Positions 1 through 12,961 are shown, numbered from the stretch's first letter. The stretch: 64,000 nt of DNA from Monilinia fructicola (GCA_008692225.1 VICG01000001.1:2953501-3017500); one strand, 5' to 3'. Notes: generated by a model not told the origin, from the letters alone. Made by a program: numbers and translations.

Positions 1-502
1 TAGGAGAGACATGGAGCTGTCGTCGTTGTGTGTATCTCTGAGAGACAATGGTTTGTGCTCTGGGCAATAGAACTCGAGAGGTAATCTTTGGTAGGGACGC
101 CGAGATACCATGGGATAGCGCTGGCGCGCTGATAGCCATGCGATAAGTTGCCTCTATGGACATCGTTTCGGTTTGAATATCTGTAGGAAGGTGATAGCTG
201 TCACTTATGACGACGGCCTTTCAACGTTTAGTATTGTACAAGTACATTATGGAGCTGCTCCGGAGAAACTCCCCACTAGTTGGCGGCCGCGTCGGTCCGT
301 GCCGGAGAGTGATAAGCCGCATGAGCTTCCTCTCTCACTTTCCAATCTCAATCATTATCAATCTACCTAGGCAGTAATTATCTGAAAAGTCTCCAGCACA
401 TTTGATATACTTCCATACTTACTTGACAAGAAGTAATTTCTTAGCAACGCAAATTTAATTCATATCTTGGGAGTAACCAATCTGTTCAGTTTCTCATACA
501 AC
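1..502. other. 5' flank of the zinc-finger gene, no gene seen
   Basis: No coding region could be supported. A 65-codon open frame at 173-370 on the plus strand has no recognisable domain and runs into the presumed promoter or 5' UTR of the downstream gene. No repeat or RNA gene was recognised. Confidence 0.5.
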
Positions 503-1406
503 ATGTCCGAATACTGGAAATCAACAGTAAGTTATAAAACTCGTCCGGTGCTCAATACGTCATACTAACATATCTTACAGCCCAGTTATTGGTGCAAGCA
601 CTGCAAGCAATATGTCAAAGATACCAAGCTAGAGAAATCGAACCATGAGGCCAGTCCGCGACGACATCAAGGCAACCTCAAGCGCTTCTTGCGCGACCTG
701 CATCGCGGTCAAGAAAAAGGAGCAAAGAGAGAAAGACAGAGCGAAAGACGAGATCGCGCGACTAAATGGAATAGTCAGTGGAAGCGGCGAAGCGGGAAGC
801 TCTTTCGAAATTTTCGAGGCCCACCCCATCGACTCCGAAACCGCCAGCGACAGCAGCGCAGCGAAAAGAACAATTGGCGCAATTGGCCGAGCTAGGCGTT
901 AGTGTTCCAGATGAATTCAGGTCTGACTTGGCCATGGCAGGAGAGTGGCAGGTAACCTCTGAGCGTATTATTGATGATGGGAGCGGGGAAAAGAAACCGG
1001 ACGCGCTCGCATTGGGTGTTCGGAAAAGAGAAGTCGAGGATGAAGATGAGGAGGCGAAGGAGGCGAAAAAAGAGAAGATGGGGTACAGCAATCCGCACCT
1101 ACCCCACGGAAAACGACGATGATGATTTAGACGCCTTATTGAACAGTACCACTAAAGGAAAGGGTCCGGGTTTGAAGTCCGAAACAGTGGACGCTGTCAA
1201 GATAGAGATAAAAAAGGAGAACGATGAGGTTACCGAGACGCCATCGAGTAACGAAGGGAAAGAACCGGCGGTGAAGTCTGAAACGGAGGACGATGTCAAA
1301 ACAGATATAAAACAGCTTCCAGAGGGCCACAGGTCACGATAGCGAGCCAGCAGCACCAGAGGTAGTCTTCAAGAAAAGAAAAGCCAAAAACATTCGGCAA
1401 AAATGA
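503..1406 (+). CDS. U1-type zinc finger protein (WBP4/FBP21-like splicing factor), four apparent frameshifts
   Basis: The start is the ATG at 503. Exon 1 (503-526, MSEYWKST) joins exon 2 at 581 through a GTAAGT...TTACAG intron and yields PSYWCKHCKQYVKD followed by SNHEASPRHQGN. That is the C-x2-C...H-x5-H U1-type matrin zinc finger found at the N terminus of WW-domain-binding protein 4/FBP21, a spliceosome-associated family. A basic helix (EQREKDRAKDEIARLN) and a charged region with RRWGTAIRTYP and DDDDLDALLN follow, and the C-terminal KNIRQK is typical of fungal members. The frame must change four times: near 719-721 (extra G), about 765-778, at the A6 run 1066-1071, and at GGG 1324-1326. 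After that it reads to the TGA at 1404-1406, about 281 residues. The conserved sequence on both sides of every break argues for one gene with indel errors, or a very young pseudogene. The family is clear; WW domains were not seen. Confidence 0.75.
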
Positions 1407-2439
1407 GGAACCAACGACCAAAGTTTCATCCCCAATCCAAAGTTAAGCCATCCCTTCCGGCCATCCCCAGCCCACTCTCCAGAATTCGAAAAAGCATGTT
1501 GAACCCGCAAGCCCTGGAGGGTCGAGCAAGGCTGAAATTACAGTGGGCCGGGTCGGGAGATCCATCTCGAGATGCAACCCGATCTCGCAATGGCATCTAG
1601 AACCCCATCCGGGTGCTTATGATATCAATCGCCCAAGATGATACAACATCGACGCTCTAGTAGAGTTCCTCCTCAAAGCATGCTAGCGGATTGATAAGAG
1701 GCGATGGCGGTGAGTAAAGCACGAAATCGTATAGAAGAGTTGAGTGCAAGTACTAGGTAGAAAGGGGAAGGTTTCTCTTCCAGATATGCTCCATGAACAA
1801 CATGAAACATAGCACAAGAAGAGTAGATGACGAACAACGTGAATTGAATTTCTGGAGAGGAGAAATAATAACAAACGCATTAGAACTCCCTCATAATAAT
1901 CCCATCAATTCTATTTTTGGCCCTCAGCATCTCATCTCACGTAGAAGACAGCATGAAATCTGAACAGTTTGACTTTATAGACCATCTATCACTAACCATG
2001 ACGAAGCAATCCCCTATCCCTATTCCCCCTTACACCCCCTCCCATCCCAAGAGTAAGCCCCCCCTCACCATGAGTGCGTCCAATGCCCATACCTACAGCC
2101 TGCTAAAGGCGGGGTTCACACTGTCAAAGTATACTATGTAGGTCCCCCAGAAACAAATCCACCGCCAATTGCGCCTGTAAACAGTTGTATTATATCACTT
2201 CTCGCGTTCAAGTCGCATCCATCCCCACCCACAATCTCGCTTATGGGAAGAGAAAACGCTGGCCATGTGTATACATGTAAGTAATGTGTGTACTGAGTTG
2301 GCATGCGAAAAAAGAAAATCCATCGCAGCATCAAAAATCGAATTCGCTAATTATTCACGCATTGCGTCGCGCTACATCGCATCTCATCATCTCATCATCA
2401 GCCTGTCCCTTCTTCCCCTTTTCAATTTCTGTTCTCCCC
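1407..2439. other. Intergenic spacer between convergent genes
   Basis: About 1 kb lies between the 3' ends of the zinc-finger gene (+) and the SIP5-like gene (-). Only short unsupported open frames occur. It presumably holds both 3' UTRs and polyadenylation regions. Confidence 0.5.
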
Positions 2440-5053
2440 TCATTGAGTTATCTCGGCATTCGATTTATGTTCAAAGCTTGATCCTAGCTGTTTTCCATCC
2501 TCCTCTGCCGAATTCATGATGACTGGGGTATCCGGTGTAACTGTGAGCTGAGGTGTGACAGCGTTGGTATTGGTGTTCGTATGTGTATTTGTATCTGTAT
2601 TTGTGTCTGGCATCTGGAGTCCGGTTGGAATTGATTGGGCGTGTCCTACATCCTCAAGTGGAGCGAGAGCATCTGGAGCTCGTATGGTTGCGATGCTTTC
2701 ATCCATGGCCTCGGGGGCGTTTTCTTCTCGGCTTCCACGTCGAGAACTTGAAACTTCCTGTGCATTTTCGACATGATCTGCACTAAGCCCTTTCTCATTG
2801 ATGGCCTCACTTTCAATCCTCGCTGTGAGACTGCGAAAATTGAACATCGACTCTGATCCTGCATCGCCTTCTTCGTTACCCTCATAACTTGTCTCGGTAG
2901 CGCCAGGGATTTCAATGCTTGCGGAGGAACCTTGAGCGTTGCTTCCATGGCCAGACTCAACGAACGAGGATGTGGCACTAGACGCAGTACTCATTTGTCG
3001 GAGGTGAGAAGGCTTGTCGGGGGCTGTAGGTGAAGGGATAGACTGATGGGTTTCTAACAAGCTAGAACTTGTAGAAGGATCCGAATGCTGGGCACCAGGG
3101 AGCCCATTATCCGTCGCATTCTCTTGATTTCCAGAAGAAGATCGATCTACACCTTTTCCTTTCCCTTGTACGGGCTCCTCCACTTCTTCGGGTGTCACCT
3201 CTGTAGCCAAATGACTTGCGTTACTGTTGCCTCTTCGTCTCCCTGTAAGCTTAGAGGCAAGGTTCAAGGCGCTCGAGCTGGCTGAACTGCCGCTTGCGCC
3301 GTATACTGATTTTCTCTCCAACTTCTCTTTCTTTTTATCTTCCTTGGCTTGCTTCTTCGCTTGCTTTGCAGCTTCCTTGGCGGCTACTTTGTCGGCTTTC
3401 TTCTTCCGCTCCTCTTCGGCTACGATACTAAGTCTGATAGCTTCGGGCCATCATCATATCATCAAGCTCCTCTATTTTCGTTCTCCGACCATCCGCGGTC
3501 TCTTGAACCTCCCTCCGCACATGGCTACCCTGACCTGTAGCAGGTCTCGAACTGGTACCACGATTGGGAGGTGTGGCGCTTCCGCTTGCTTCAGCACTGT
3601 TGACGTTACGATTTCTCGTGGGGAATCGAAAACTATACGGGCGGGACTCGGTGGTTGAAGAAGGAAGCACAAAGGCAGCTGCGTGCAATGCCGACGCGGC
3701 AGCAAACCTTTTAGCCCTTTGTAGGTTGGCCGCGTCAAGTTTTGCTGACCAGTCCGGTCTGATTTGATCCGTCGTCGTGACACGGGAATCCCCGGGTGGG
3801 ATGGGAACGAACCGACCTCTCTCCCCTCCGGGTGCAAGTTCCGGACCTGTAATTGCCGGCGAGTTTATCGATGATGACGACTGGGTCGAAGAAAAATTGG
3901 CGATTTCTGGAGGTGGCATTGCATAAGCAAGGCCACGACGGAAAGGTGGAGGCACGTATGTGACACCAAACTCAGCTTCAGTGCAATAAGGACAACCTGC
4001 TGGCTTTGATACTAGCCACTCTGCAGATTCGGCAGGATTTTGAGGGTCAGGGGTAGCGGCGGGTTGCGATGGATCGTGGTGTTCGGTGGATGGGGTTCTG
4101 GTCTTTTGATTTGTACAAAGCATTCTGAGCAAATGTTCTGATCGCAACATCGAGTCTTATTAAGATATGGAGGATACCAAATGAAGCAGATCGTGCATTC
4201 TACAGAATCCTTATACAAGAACGCCTCAATGGCCTGACCATTTACTTTGGTGTCTTTGGGTAATTGAATCTCACGCGGGCCGGCATCCGCTGCTGAGGGT
4301 TCTCTCGATTTCAAGCCCAACGTTTTAGACCTAGGTCGAAGCAGAGAGGTTGACGTCGCAGACGCATTGGCGGGCGATGATGGAGAAAGACCAACGGACG
4401 TATCATATGAAGCAGACTGAGCTCGTGAAGCTATCGGTACGGTCAGATTTTGTAGATTCGAACTTGACACATTCGGGGAATCGGACGAATGAGGACCGGT
4501 CATGTCTTCGGTCGGTACTTCATCCGCCGCGGGAATGGGTAAGCCTCTTCCAGCGGCGATCAACTGATGTTCTGTCCAGTCCTTCTCGTAATCCTCCAAG
4601 CCCCTCCAAAATGGTGCAACTCGTCGCTCAATCTTGTGCATGTCAGCATAATGCCTCGTCCATTCATATCATGATTGCGAACATACCATCAACTGTCTCA
4701 CTATCGCCTTGTTGAAATCTTCTGGACCGATGTAGACGCCCATTGTAACCAAGTATCCGCCGTCAACATGCTCCTCCCTAATGCTTCTTTCTCGCTCTTC
4801 TATCCTTGCAATCCTGTCCCTTTCCAACCTCCTCGCTTTCGCCTCGGCCCTCGTTTCCTTCCTCTCTGGCACCTCATTATTTGAAACCGCCGCCCACCAG
4901 AGATGCTACTAGATTGCGTCGGCTGCCTCGACCGTTACGGGAAGTATATGGATCTTGCTCGGATGGACCACTCGTACCGCCGTCATGACGTCGATGCCTC
5001 TCACCATGCGAATCTCCCCGCGATGGGTGCATGGAACTTTGCGAATGACCCAT
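2440..5053 (-). CDS. sip5: SIP5-family RING-like zinc finger protein, three apparent frameshifts
   Basis: The family is fungal SIP5 (in yeast a Snf1-interacting protein linked to glucose signalling). The start is the ATG at 5053, MGHSQSS, a short polar leader. Exon 1 carries a charged helix ([20 protein letters not shown]) and [13 protein letters not shown]; a 54-bp intron (4686-4633) separates it from [19 protein letters not shown]. The signature module [19 protein letters not shown], then [18 protein letters not shown], is the SIP5 C3HC4-like finger, and [18 protein letters not shown] completes the cysteine pairs. The C-terminal half is low complexity, with a Lys-rich helix and a Thr-Asn repeat. 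Frame changes are needed at 4880-4882 (T3), about 4085-4090 and 3446-3448 (GGG). Repaired length is about 850 residues, normal for filamentous fungi, so a single gene with sequence errors is more likely than a pseudogene. Confidence 0.85.
2562..2608. repeat. In-gene hexanucleotide-like tract encoding Thr-Asn/Asp repeats
   Basis: Degenerate GTATTT/GTATCT units lie inside the SIP5-like coding region. Read on the minus strand they encode an alternating [15 protein letters not shown] stretch. Confidence 0.8.
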
Positions 5054-5436
5054 TTCGCAGTCGCAATGTCTGCAGAAGCAAGAATCAACCGTTCATCGAG
5101 AATGGGAGCGACGAGAACTATATCCAAGATAAACTCGGGTGGGGATGGTGTCAACTTCTCGAAACTGAGTGGAAGTTGTGAATTTATGCAGGTTCTCGGC
5201 AAGCGTGGGGAATTGTAATTGTTACGAATTATTTCGCCTGAGCCACAGGAAAATAAATAATACCACTCTCAATTGGGATGAGACCAGCTGCAGGTGATTC
5301 AGATAAAGACTGGACTGGTAATCTTTTTGGTAATGTTTTTTGTTGTTGACAGAAGAAGAGACGGGGGCGTATGTAATACAATCAGCTGCGGCCGTTGTGA
5401 TGAAGGGAGGTGTAAAGGGAATTGAATTGATTGAAT

Positions 5437-5437
<1 letters not shown>

Positions 5438-5507
<70 letters not shown>

Positions 5508-5537
5508 GTTGAGTTGAGTTGAGTTGAGTTGAGTTGA
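5438..5537. repeat. (GATT)n followed by (GAGTT)n microsatellite
   Basis: About 17 GATT units (5438-5507) pass directly into about six GAGTT units (5506-5537). The junction suggests slippage plus unit conversion. Confidence 0.95.
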
Positions 5538-5748
5538 AGGTTGGGAAGAGGGATCCTGTAGGTACCTAGTAATCGTTGTTCCTATTCTTGCCTCGATGAT
5601 AAATGTAATGAATGGATGGATGGAGAGAGTATTTGTTTGCTTTGGAGTCTGAGGAGGTAGATGGATGCGATGGGAGGAAGCGGGAAAAAGATAAAGAAAG
5701 GCAGAGTAGCTGGTTTGGTATTTGGTGTTTGATATTTGGCAACTGGTA

Positions 5749-5814
5749 CTTGTACTTGTACTTGTATTTGTATTTGTATTTGCGTTTGTATTTGTGTTTG
5801 TATTTGTATTTATT
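5749..5814. repeat. (CTTGTA/TTTGTA)n hexanucleotide repeat
   Basis: Imperfect hexamers with variants CTTGTA, TTTGTA, TTTGCG and TTTGTG. The same hexamer class occurs inside the SIP5-like coding region 3 kb away. Confidence 0.9.
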
Positions 5815-6136
5815 TGATAATAATATCCTTACGAGGGGAAACGTAGATCTCCTCAAGTGTGATGATGATGGAATGATGGAATGATGGAAGAGTGGGTAAA
5901 GCAAGCAAAAGTTAGGTTTTTTTCCCTTATGAGTATTGGGTATTATGACGGTAGTACGGGACCTATGTAGGATAAACAAAAAGCCTAATAGACAAGATGG
6001 ATCAGTAGGAGAAAGTAGGAAAAGCTTGAATGGTCTACTCCTTCTCTTGGTGAAGGGGGATGAAGAGGGAAGAAGAGGGAAGCAAGAGTCGAAGGAGATG
6101 GGTAGAACTACTTACTGAAAGGATGGATTGGGTGAG

Positions 6137-6181
6137 TGGTCGAGTGATTGAGTGATTGAGTGATTGAGTGATTGAGTGATT
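6137..6181. repeat. (GAGTGATT)n octanucleotide repeat
   Basis: About five near-perfect GAGTGATT units. Confidence 0.9.
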
Positions 6182-6465
6182 TTATGTTTGTGCAGTCAAT
6201 GTATGACTTTAAATTCTACTCGAGAACTGAGTAGATAGATTCTAAATACTAACAAATATTGTGTACTACTCCTACTCCGTACGTAAAAGTAGATGGTAGA
6301 AGTATGAATTAGTTAGTAAATGATGGATTGAATGGCCGCCTTTTCCGTCTTCGTTAACCGGGAAGTAGGTATGTAGGTCGTAGGTCGAAGGTCGTAGGGC
6401 GTAGGTCGTAGGTCGGTAGCTAGACTAGACCTTTGTATAAATGTGAAAGTACCCGATTTTGTAGG

Positions 6466-6590
6466 AAAGTAGTAAAGGTAGTAAAGGTAGTAGAGGTAGT
6501 AGAGGTAGTAGAGGTAGTAGAGGTAGTAGAGGTAGTAGAGGTAGTAAAGGTAGTAAAGGTAGTAAAGGTAGTAAAGGTAGTAGAGGTAAT
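6466..6590. repeat. 9-bp minisatellite TAGTAAAGG/TAGTAGAGG
   Basis: About thirteen 9-bp units with A/G interchange at one position: blocks of TAGTAAAGG flank a block of TAGTAGAGG. Because the unit is a multiple of three, all three minus-strand frames stay open (Leu-Tyr-Tyr, Leu-Leu-Pro and Thr-Thr-Ser/Phe repeats). No coding evidence surrounds it. Confidence 0.95.
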
Positions 6591-7300
6591 ATAACATAAA
6601 TGCATCCATCTATCTTCCTTCTTTGCCGTTTTCTATCTCTGAATAGCATCATGCGATATTTAGATATTTATCTGTCTATCAACCCCCAAAGCCTCTTTTG
6701 AATCAATACCAGAAGATTGATTACCTATCTAGAGTAGGTACAGAGTATCCATGGATATGATTGATCACTGTTTAAATCAATCGCATCTCTTCTCTCCTCT
6801 TTCGACTACAGCACAGTACTGGTATACAAATTCAAGTCATCATCGTATGGCTACTAGTTGAAGGAAGGTAGGTGGGTAGGTAGTTCTCCTGTACAGAGTA
6901 TATCCGTTTGCAGCCGTCATATTTATCGACAACATACCTAGGGACGTACTTACATACATACATATATACATATATACATCATCCATACACATATCTTGAA
7001 TAATAAATAGATACTGTAATCAACGATCAATACTGTACTCGATATACTCGAGTATAGACATTGACGGTGAATTGATATTCTTCCTGCTTGTCTTCCCCTT
7101 CAACAATTCAATTTTGACTTTTTCTACCGAGTCTCCCGTTTATTAAGGGGTCTAATACAATCAACCGGTAGATAGTTAGGCAGATGCTAGACAAACCTTG
7201 GAACCATATTATTCTCCAATCCGTTGGTTCCCGTTCTAGAATCGGGCGGGCTGTTCGGGTCAGACCGTTCGTTAGTTGTGGCTCGTTGCGTTGTGGCTCG

Positions 7301-7353
7301 AAGTGAAGAGTGAAGAGTGAAGAGTGAAGAGTGAAGAGTGAAGAGTGAAGAGT
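7301..7353. repeat. (GAAGAGT)n heptanucleotide repeat
   Basis: Seven tandem GAAGAGT-type units. Confidence 0.95.
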
Positions 7354-8190
7354 GGGAGTGGTTAACGTTTTGTACTCTGTGATTGAGTCTTGATGATCAC
7401 TTGAACTGTATATGATTCCAGGTTGATTCTACGCGTACATATTAGCCAGGTAGGTGTCTAGGTAAACTTGGTAGAGTGATTATATGGATGGATGGATCTT
7501 CATGATCACCTGACTATATCGTATACATACCTACAAGTAGTACTTCCAGGTTCTACAAGTAGCTGTAATCGAGAATTGACTCCATTCAGCTCCAGGAGTC
7601 AGGATAGAATTCCCAGATTCATTCAGTAATAGGTGATTGATGATATGTACCAAACGCATTTTCTTACATAACGGTTGGGCGTCCATACGGTTTCCTACCC
7701 ACCTAGTACTCATCTACCTCCAGCTAGGACTGTCTGCACCAAGGTGTCCTTTAAAGCCGCATAATGGTAATAGAACCTCAAATTATGCACTGTACAACAC
7801 CAACACCAAGATAAAACACGATGCCTTGATATGATTGATTTATTCAAATTCTACTGTGAGTATCGACCTCCAGGGCTACCTCCTGTCTACGAGTCTACGG
7901 GTATGAATAAGGCTCCTCCACTGGTGCTCGTACAGTCCAGTATCTCAGTATCTCACACAAGGATGCCGGTACTGTCCTGTACTCCGTTACTGTACTCCCA
8001 CCATCACCATCATCTGTACAAGTACACTGTACAGTAATCACCGTCCCTTCCCTTCTCCGCCCATCCCACTTTGCTTTGTCATCCAAATGCCATCGCGCCA
8101 CCTTCCATGTAATCGGTTGATAATCGGCATATTCGGATAATCAGCCTTGAATGAAAGATTACAGTCGCTGTACTCATATCACGCGTAGCA

Positions 8191-8270
8191 TCTCGTCTCG
8201 TCTCGTCTCGTCTCATCCCATCCCATCCCATCCCATCCCATCCCATTCCGTCTCGTCTCGTCTCGTCTCT
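8191..8270. repeat. Compound pentanucleotide repeat TCTCG - TCCCA - TCTCG
   Basis: Four TCTCG units, then about seven CATCC/TCCCA units, then again TCTCG units. The core is a point-mutated version of the flanking unit. Confidence 0.9.
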
Positions 8271-8566
8271 CTCTTCTCCAGATTCCCATACCCACGCGCG
8301 AATAGACGAGATGGTACTGCTGTATAATCTGAAATCAAAGTAGTGGGTTCCTTGAACATTGACGGAGCACTAGGTACTTCCAGTTCACTTTAATCACGAT
8401 GCGCCACAAACGGAAACAGGAGTGCAGCTGTTGTGGCTGAAATGCACATCCTAGGTAGGTAGGCATCGATGGTTACAATCCGAGGGAAATCAGTATCGCA
8501 GCATATCGAGGGGTCATGAATGGTTCATAAGCCTGGCTTTCTCCCCCTCCTTTCAAAACAAGCCTT

Positions 8567-8636
8567 TCAAATCTCCAATCTCCAATCTCCAATCTCAAAT
8601 ATCAAATCTCCAATCTCAAATCTCACATCCAAATAG
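8567..8636. repeat. Degenerate TCCAATC/TCAAATC heptamer repeat
   Basis: Tandem AATCTCC and AATCTCA units with interruptions. Confidence 0.8.
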
Positions 8637-8883
8637 GCTAAATTCCTTCTGATAGGTCAATTCACATCATTTCCTTGTAACAAAATACGCCAAGGTAAAT
8701 AGTGCAAAGTCAGAGAGATATGAGGATAAAACACTCGAACCCCACTGTTACACCCCTCTTTCAACAGGACTACGATACAAATTTGCTTTATCATTCATTT
8801 AAATCAAGCGTGGCAGCATAATTCTTCCCTTCATTATGTTATCCCTATAGTTGATCCTCCATTCCTTCATTCTGTCATTCACA

Positions 8884-8931
8884 CTCATATTCATATTCAT
8901 ATTCATATTCATATTCATATTCATATTCATA
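8884..8931. repeat. (ATTCAT)n hexanucleotide repeat
   Basis: Eight near-perfect ATTCAT units about 130 bp upstream of the aldo-keto reductase start, in its probable promoter or 5' UTR. Confidence 0.95.
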
Positions 8932-9061
8932 TCGCAAGCACGCAAACGTACATTCGTATATCGTCTATCCATTCTTTCTCTACACTTGTACATCCCTCAG
9001 GGTATTGATCAAGATTATTCGAAGACGCTATACGGCTACAGACTGCCTATTCGAATTCAAG

Positions 9062-10292
9062 ATGGCTACTCGACCACCACTTTCGACAGTCCTCCCCCTC
9101 TTCATCTGTGGCACCGCAACCTTTAATAATCAATACAATGCTGATCCCTTCTCACTTCCTACAAATGCCATTGTGCAAAAAGCATTAGAATCAGGCGTAA
9201 ATGCCTTTGATACTTCTCCATACTATGGCCCCTCGGAAGAAATCCTCGGTAAAGATCCCCTTCCCCCTCCCCTTCCCCTTCCCCTTCCCCTTCCCCGTCC
9301 CCGTCCCCACCCTCTCATCTCCCTGAATCCATCGCCTAATCCATACCCAGGCCGCGCCCTCCAACAACCACAAATCCTCGCCCACTACCCCCGCTCCACA
9401 TACCACCTCATAACAAAATGCGGTCGCATCGGCGGTTCCGAATTCGACTACTCCCCCCGCCTGGATCCGACACTCCATATCGCGCTCGCTCACCCGCCTG
9501 CACACAACCTACCTCGATGTCGTCTACCTCCACGACGTAGAATTTGTCTCTCCCCCCGAAGTCCTCGAAGCCATCGCGTGTCTGCGCGACCTCCAGGCTC
9601 AGGGCACAATCCACTACGTTGGTATTTCGGGGTACCCCGTCCCGGTGCTCTGCAGCCTCGCCGAGCAGATCCTCCAAGAGACGGGGAAGCCGCTGGACTG
9701 CGTGATGAGCTATGCCAATTTCACGATCCAGAACCACGAGCTGTATACTTCGGGGCTCGCGCGTCTGCGCCAGGCCGGCGTGGACTGCGTGCCCAATGCG
9801 TCGGTGTTGGGCATGGGACTCCTGCGCAGCTCCGGCGTGCCAGATAACGGGAAGGAGGATTGGCATCCTGCGCCCAAGGAGTTGCGCGCCAGGGTCCAGA
9901 AGGCTGCGCGCTGGGTCGAGGAGCGTGGGGAGAGATTGGAGGTCGTCGCCATCCGGTGGGGGCTGGAACGCTGGGCGCTCGACGGCAAGGTAGGTTCGGA
10001 GCCCATCGGCGTTTCCGTCATGGGCGTGAGCAATATCGGGGAACTGGAGGAGACCTTGCGAGTGTGGAATAGCGTGCTGGATGGCATCTCCCTTCCCGGG
10101 CGACAGGTCGAGGATTCCAAGAAGCAATGGAGTTTGGAGAGGAGAGGAGAGGTAGAGGGGTTGGCGAAGGGAATCCGGGAGATTTTGGGTGATTACCAGG
10201 ATTATGCGTGGGCGAGTCCTGGGGAGGGCTTTGTGAATACCAGGGCTGTCAAGGGCGTTGTGGATGCGGTGGCACCGGTGCCAAAGGTCTAG
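9062..10292 (+). CDS. ARA2: D-arabinose 1-dehydrogenase, aldo-keto reductase family (ARA2-like), one apparent frameshift
   Basis: The likely reaction is NAD-dependent oxidation of D-arabinose to D-arabinono-1,4-lactone, the step before D-erythroascorbate in fungi. The start is the ATG at 9062 (MATRPPLSTV); an in-frame ATG at 9005 would add 19 atypical residues. Exon 1 (9062-9248) ends in GVNAFDTSPYYGPSEEILG, the aldo-keto reductase motif with catalytic Asp50 and a Tyr at 54 or 55. A 102-bp pyrimidine-rich intron (9249-9350) leads to GRALQQPQ, then LITKCGRIGG with the catalytic Lys region. The conserved WIRHSI...TTYLDVVYLHDVEF follows only after one base is dropped from the C6 run at 9453-9458. 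From there the frame is open through YVGISGYPVPVL and SVMGVSNIGELEE to the TAG at 10290. The corrected length of about 375 residues fits the family. Only the frameshift is odd, and it is most simply a sequencing error. Confidence 0.88.
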
Positions 10293-10880
10293 GGCGGTGC
10301 CATTGCTGAGGAGAAGGCGCGCGCGCGCTGTCCAACATCAAAGATTCCGGAAAGTTAGTAGGCTTTGATTTTCCACTGTAATTTCTTCTCTTATTGGTTC
10401 ATTGTTCAATCTACGGTGGGAAAAACACGGATGCATGAGATCATAAATAAACAAGTATTGCATGGACTGAAAGGGCAAGGAGTGATTAGTTGTTGCTTTT
10501 CAATGAGATTATAACTCTCTCGGCAATTGCTCAATGCAATCATCATCATAATTACCCCTATCTAAATCCAAACCCAAATCTCTTCTCTCTCTCTCTCTGT
10601 CATTACTAGTGAATATCCAGTAACCTTTTCCGAAAGCCACCCGAAAACAGCAAACCACGTTACCAAAGATCAGAAATGAAGAGGAAGATGGTCAAGGATT
10701 TTGTAAACAGGGGATATTTTGTTTTCTTAATATCAAAGTTCTAAAGGTCCACGACATGTCCAGAACCACTTCACAAATTGTGTCGGGAGAAAAAAAAAAC
10801 TCCGTTATACGCCGCCGTACGTCGCATATTTTCCCATGAATTTAACCGAGCACTTTTTTGTTCGTCTAAAGGTAGATGTT
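10293..10880. other. Convergent 3' spacer
   Basis: Some 590 bp lie between the stop codons of the ARA2-like gene (+) and the DAHP synthase gene (-). They contain a short CT run near 10590. No other gene is supported; this should be 3' UTR sequence of both genes. Confidence 0.6.
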
Positions 10881-12097
<1,217 letters not shown>

Positions 12098-12447
12098 CTT
12101 GTTTGAATATGATGGTATTAAAAAGAAAAGATGCAAGAGAAGAGGAGGATATAATAGATCTTATATGATGTTGTGTGATGCCGCCTTGATTTCTAAATTA
12201 ACGATAATATGATATTATCGTTCTCTTTTTGAATTTTTTATACTTTTTCTGCTTTGGCTTTTTTGGAATTTGTTTGAAGTATATGAATTGCTTTGTTGTC
12301 CTGGAGGATGCTGTGTAAGTGAGTCAAAAATTTGGTGGACCTGAAAAAGTTCAGAGAGTGTAATAAGCTCGGACCGATAATAAACTACTAAGCATCTAGG
12401 TCGGTCCCTAGTAGGAGAGGGAGTGAGTGTATTGATGGATATTCCGT

Positions 12448-12540
12448 TGATGTGCATCTGCGTCTGCGTTTGCATGTGCGTCTGCGTTTGCATCTGCGTC
12501 TTCGTCTTCGTCTTCGTCTTCATCTTCATCTTCATTCTCA
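12448..12540. repeat. Degenerate CGTCTG/CGTCTT/CGTTTG hexamer tract
   Basis: Hexameric and trinucleotide variants (GTCTGC, GTTTGC, TTCGTC, TTCATC) in a row. On the minus strand they read as Lys-Thr-Lys and Gln-Thr-Gln repeats. It lies about 350 bp upstream of the DAHP synthase start. Confidence 0.85.
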
Positions 12541-12638
12541 TCCATGGATCTTCTTGGAAGATTAGGTCCCTAGTAGTAATGAAGTTCTTACTGCTTTGAA
12601 TATTACAGGATGGATGTTCAAGTTCCCACTGTCCACGA

Positions 12639-12675
12639 TATAATATATAATATATAATATATAATATATAATATA
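12639..12675. repeat. (ATATAAT)n heptamer repeat
   Basis: About five tandem ATATAAT units in AT-rich spacer. Confidence 0.9.
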
Positions 12676-12961
12676 ACCAGCGTTACCGCATATGATAGAA
12701 GGAAGTCAGCAAGTCGATCTTCACATTGCTTCTCCTCATATAAGACAGTAAGCTGATTGTGGCCATGGCTACCTATCTTTACTAATAATTGTGACTGTTT
12801 GCTTTGGCTGCTGACAAAATTTGATGCATTTCCGGTCCAACTAGGTCCCTCATGTCCTCAGCGTGGCCCAAAAGAAAAAGCTAAAGAGATCCATGGATAG
12901 GTACTCGTGGACCTAGCTGGAGAAAAAAAAGGGTATTAAGAATTCTCGTCTGAACGTATAC

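Larger units (their letters stand above)
5054..9061. other. Repeat-rich intergenic region, no gene seen
   Basis: Four kilobases between the 5' end of the SIP5-like gene and the aldo-keto reductase gene contain at least eight separate microsatellite or minisatellite tracts (listed individually). The long open frames here are translations of repeats. Both flanking genes are transcribed away from this stretch, so it must hold both promoters. Confidence 0.7.

Noticed and set aside
6313..6652. Three overlapping minus-strand frames of 61-98 codons
   Set aside because: They are translations of the 9-bp minisatellite; openness in all three frames is a property of the repeat.
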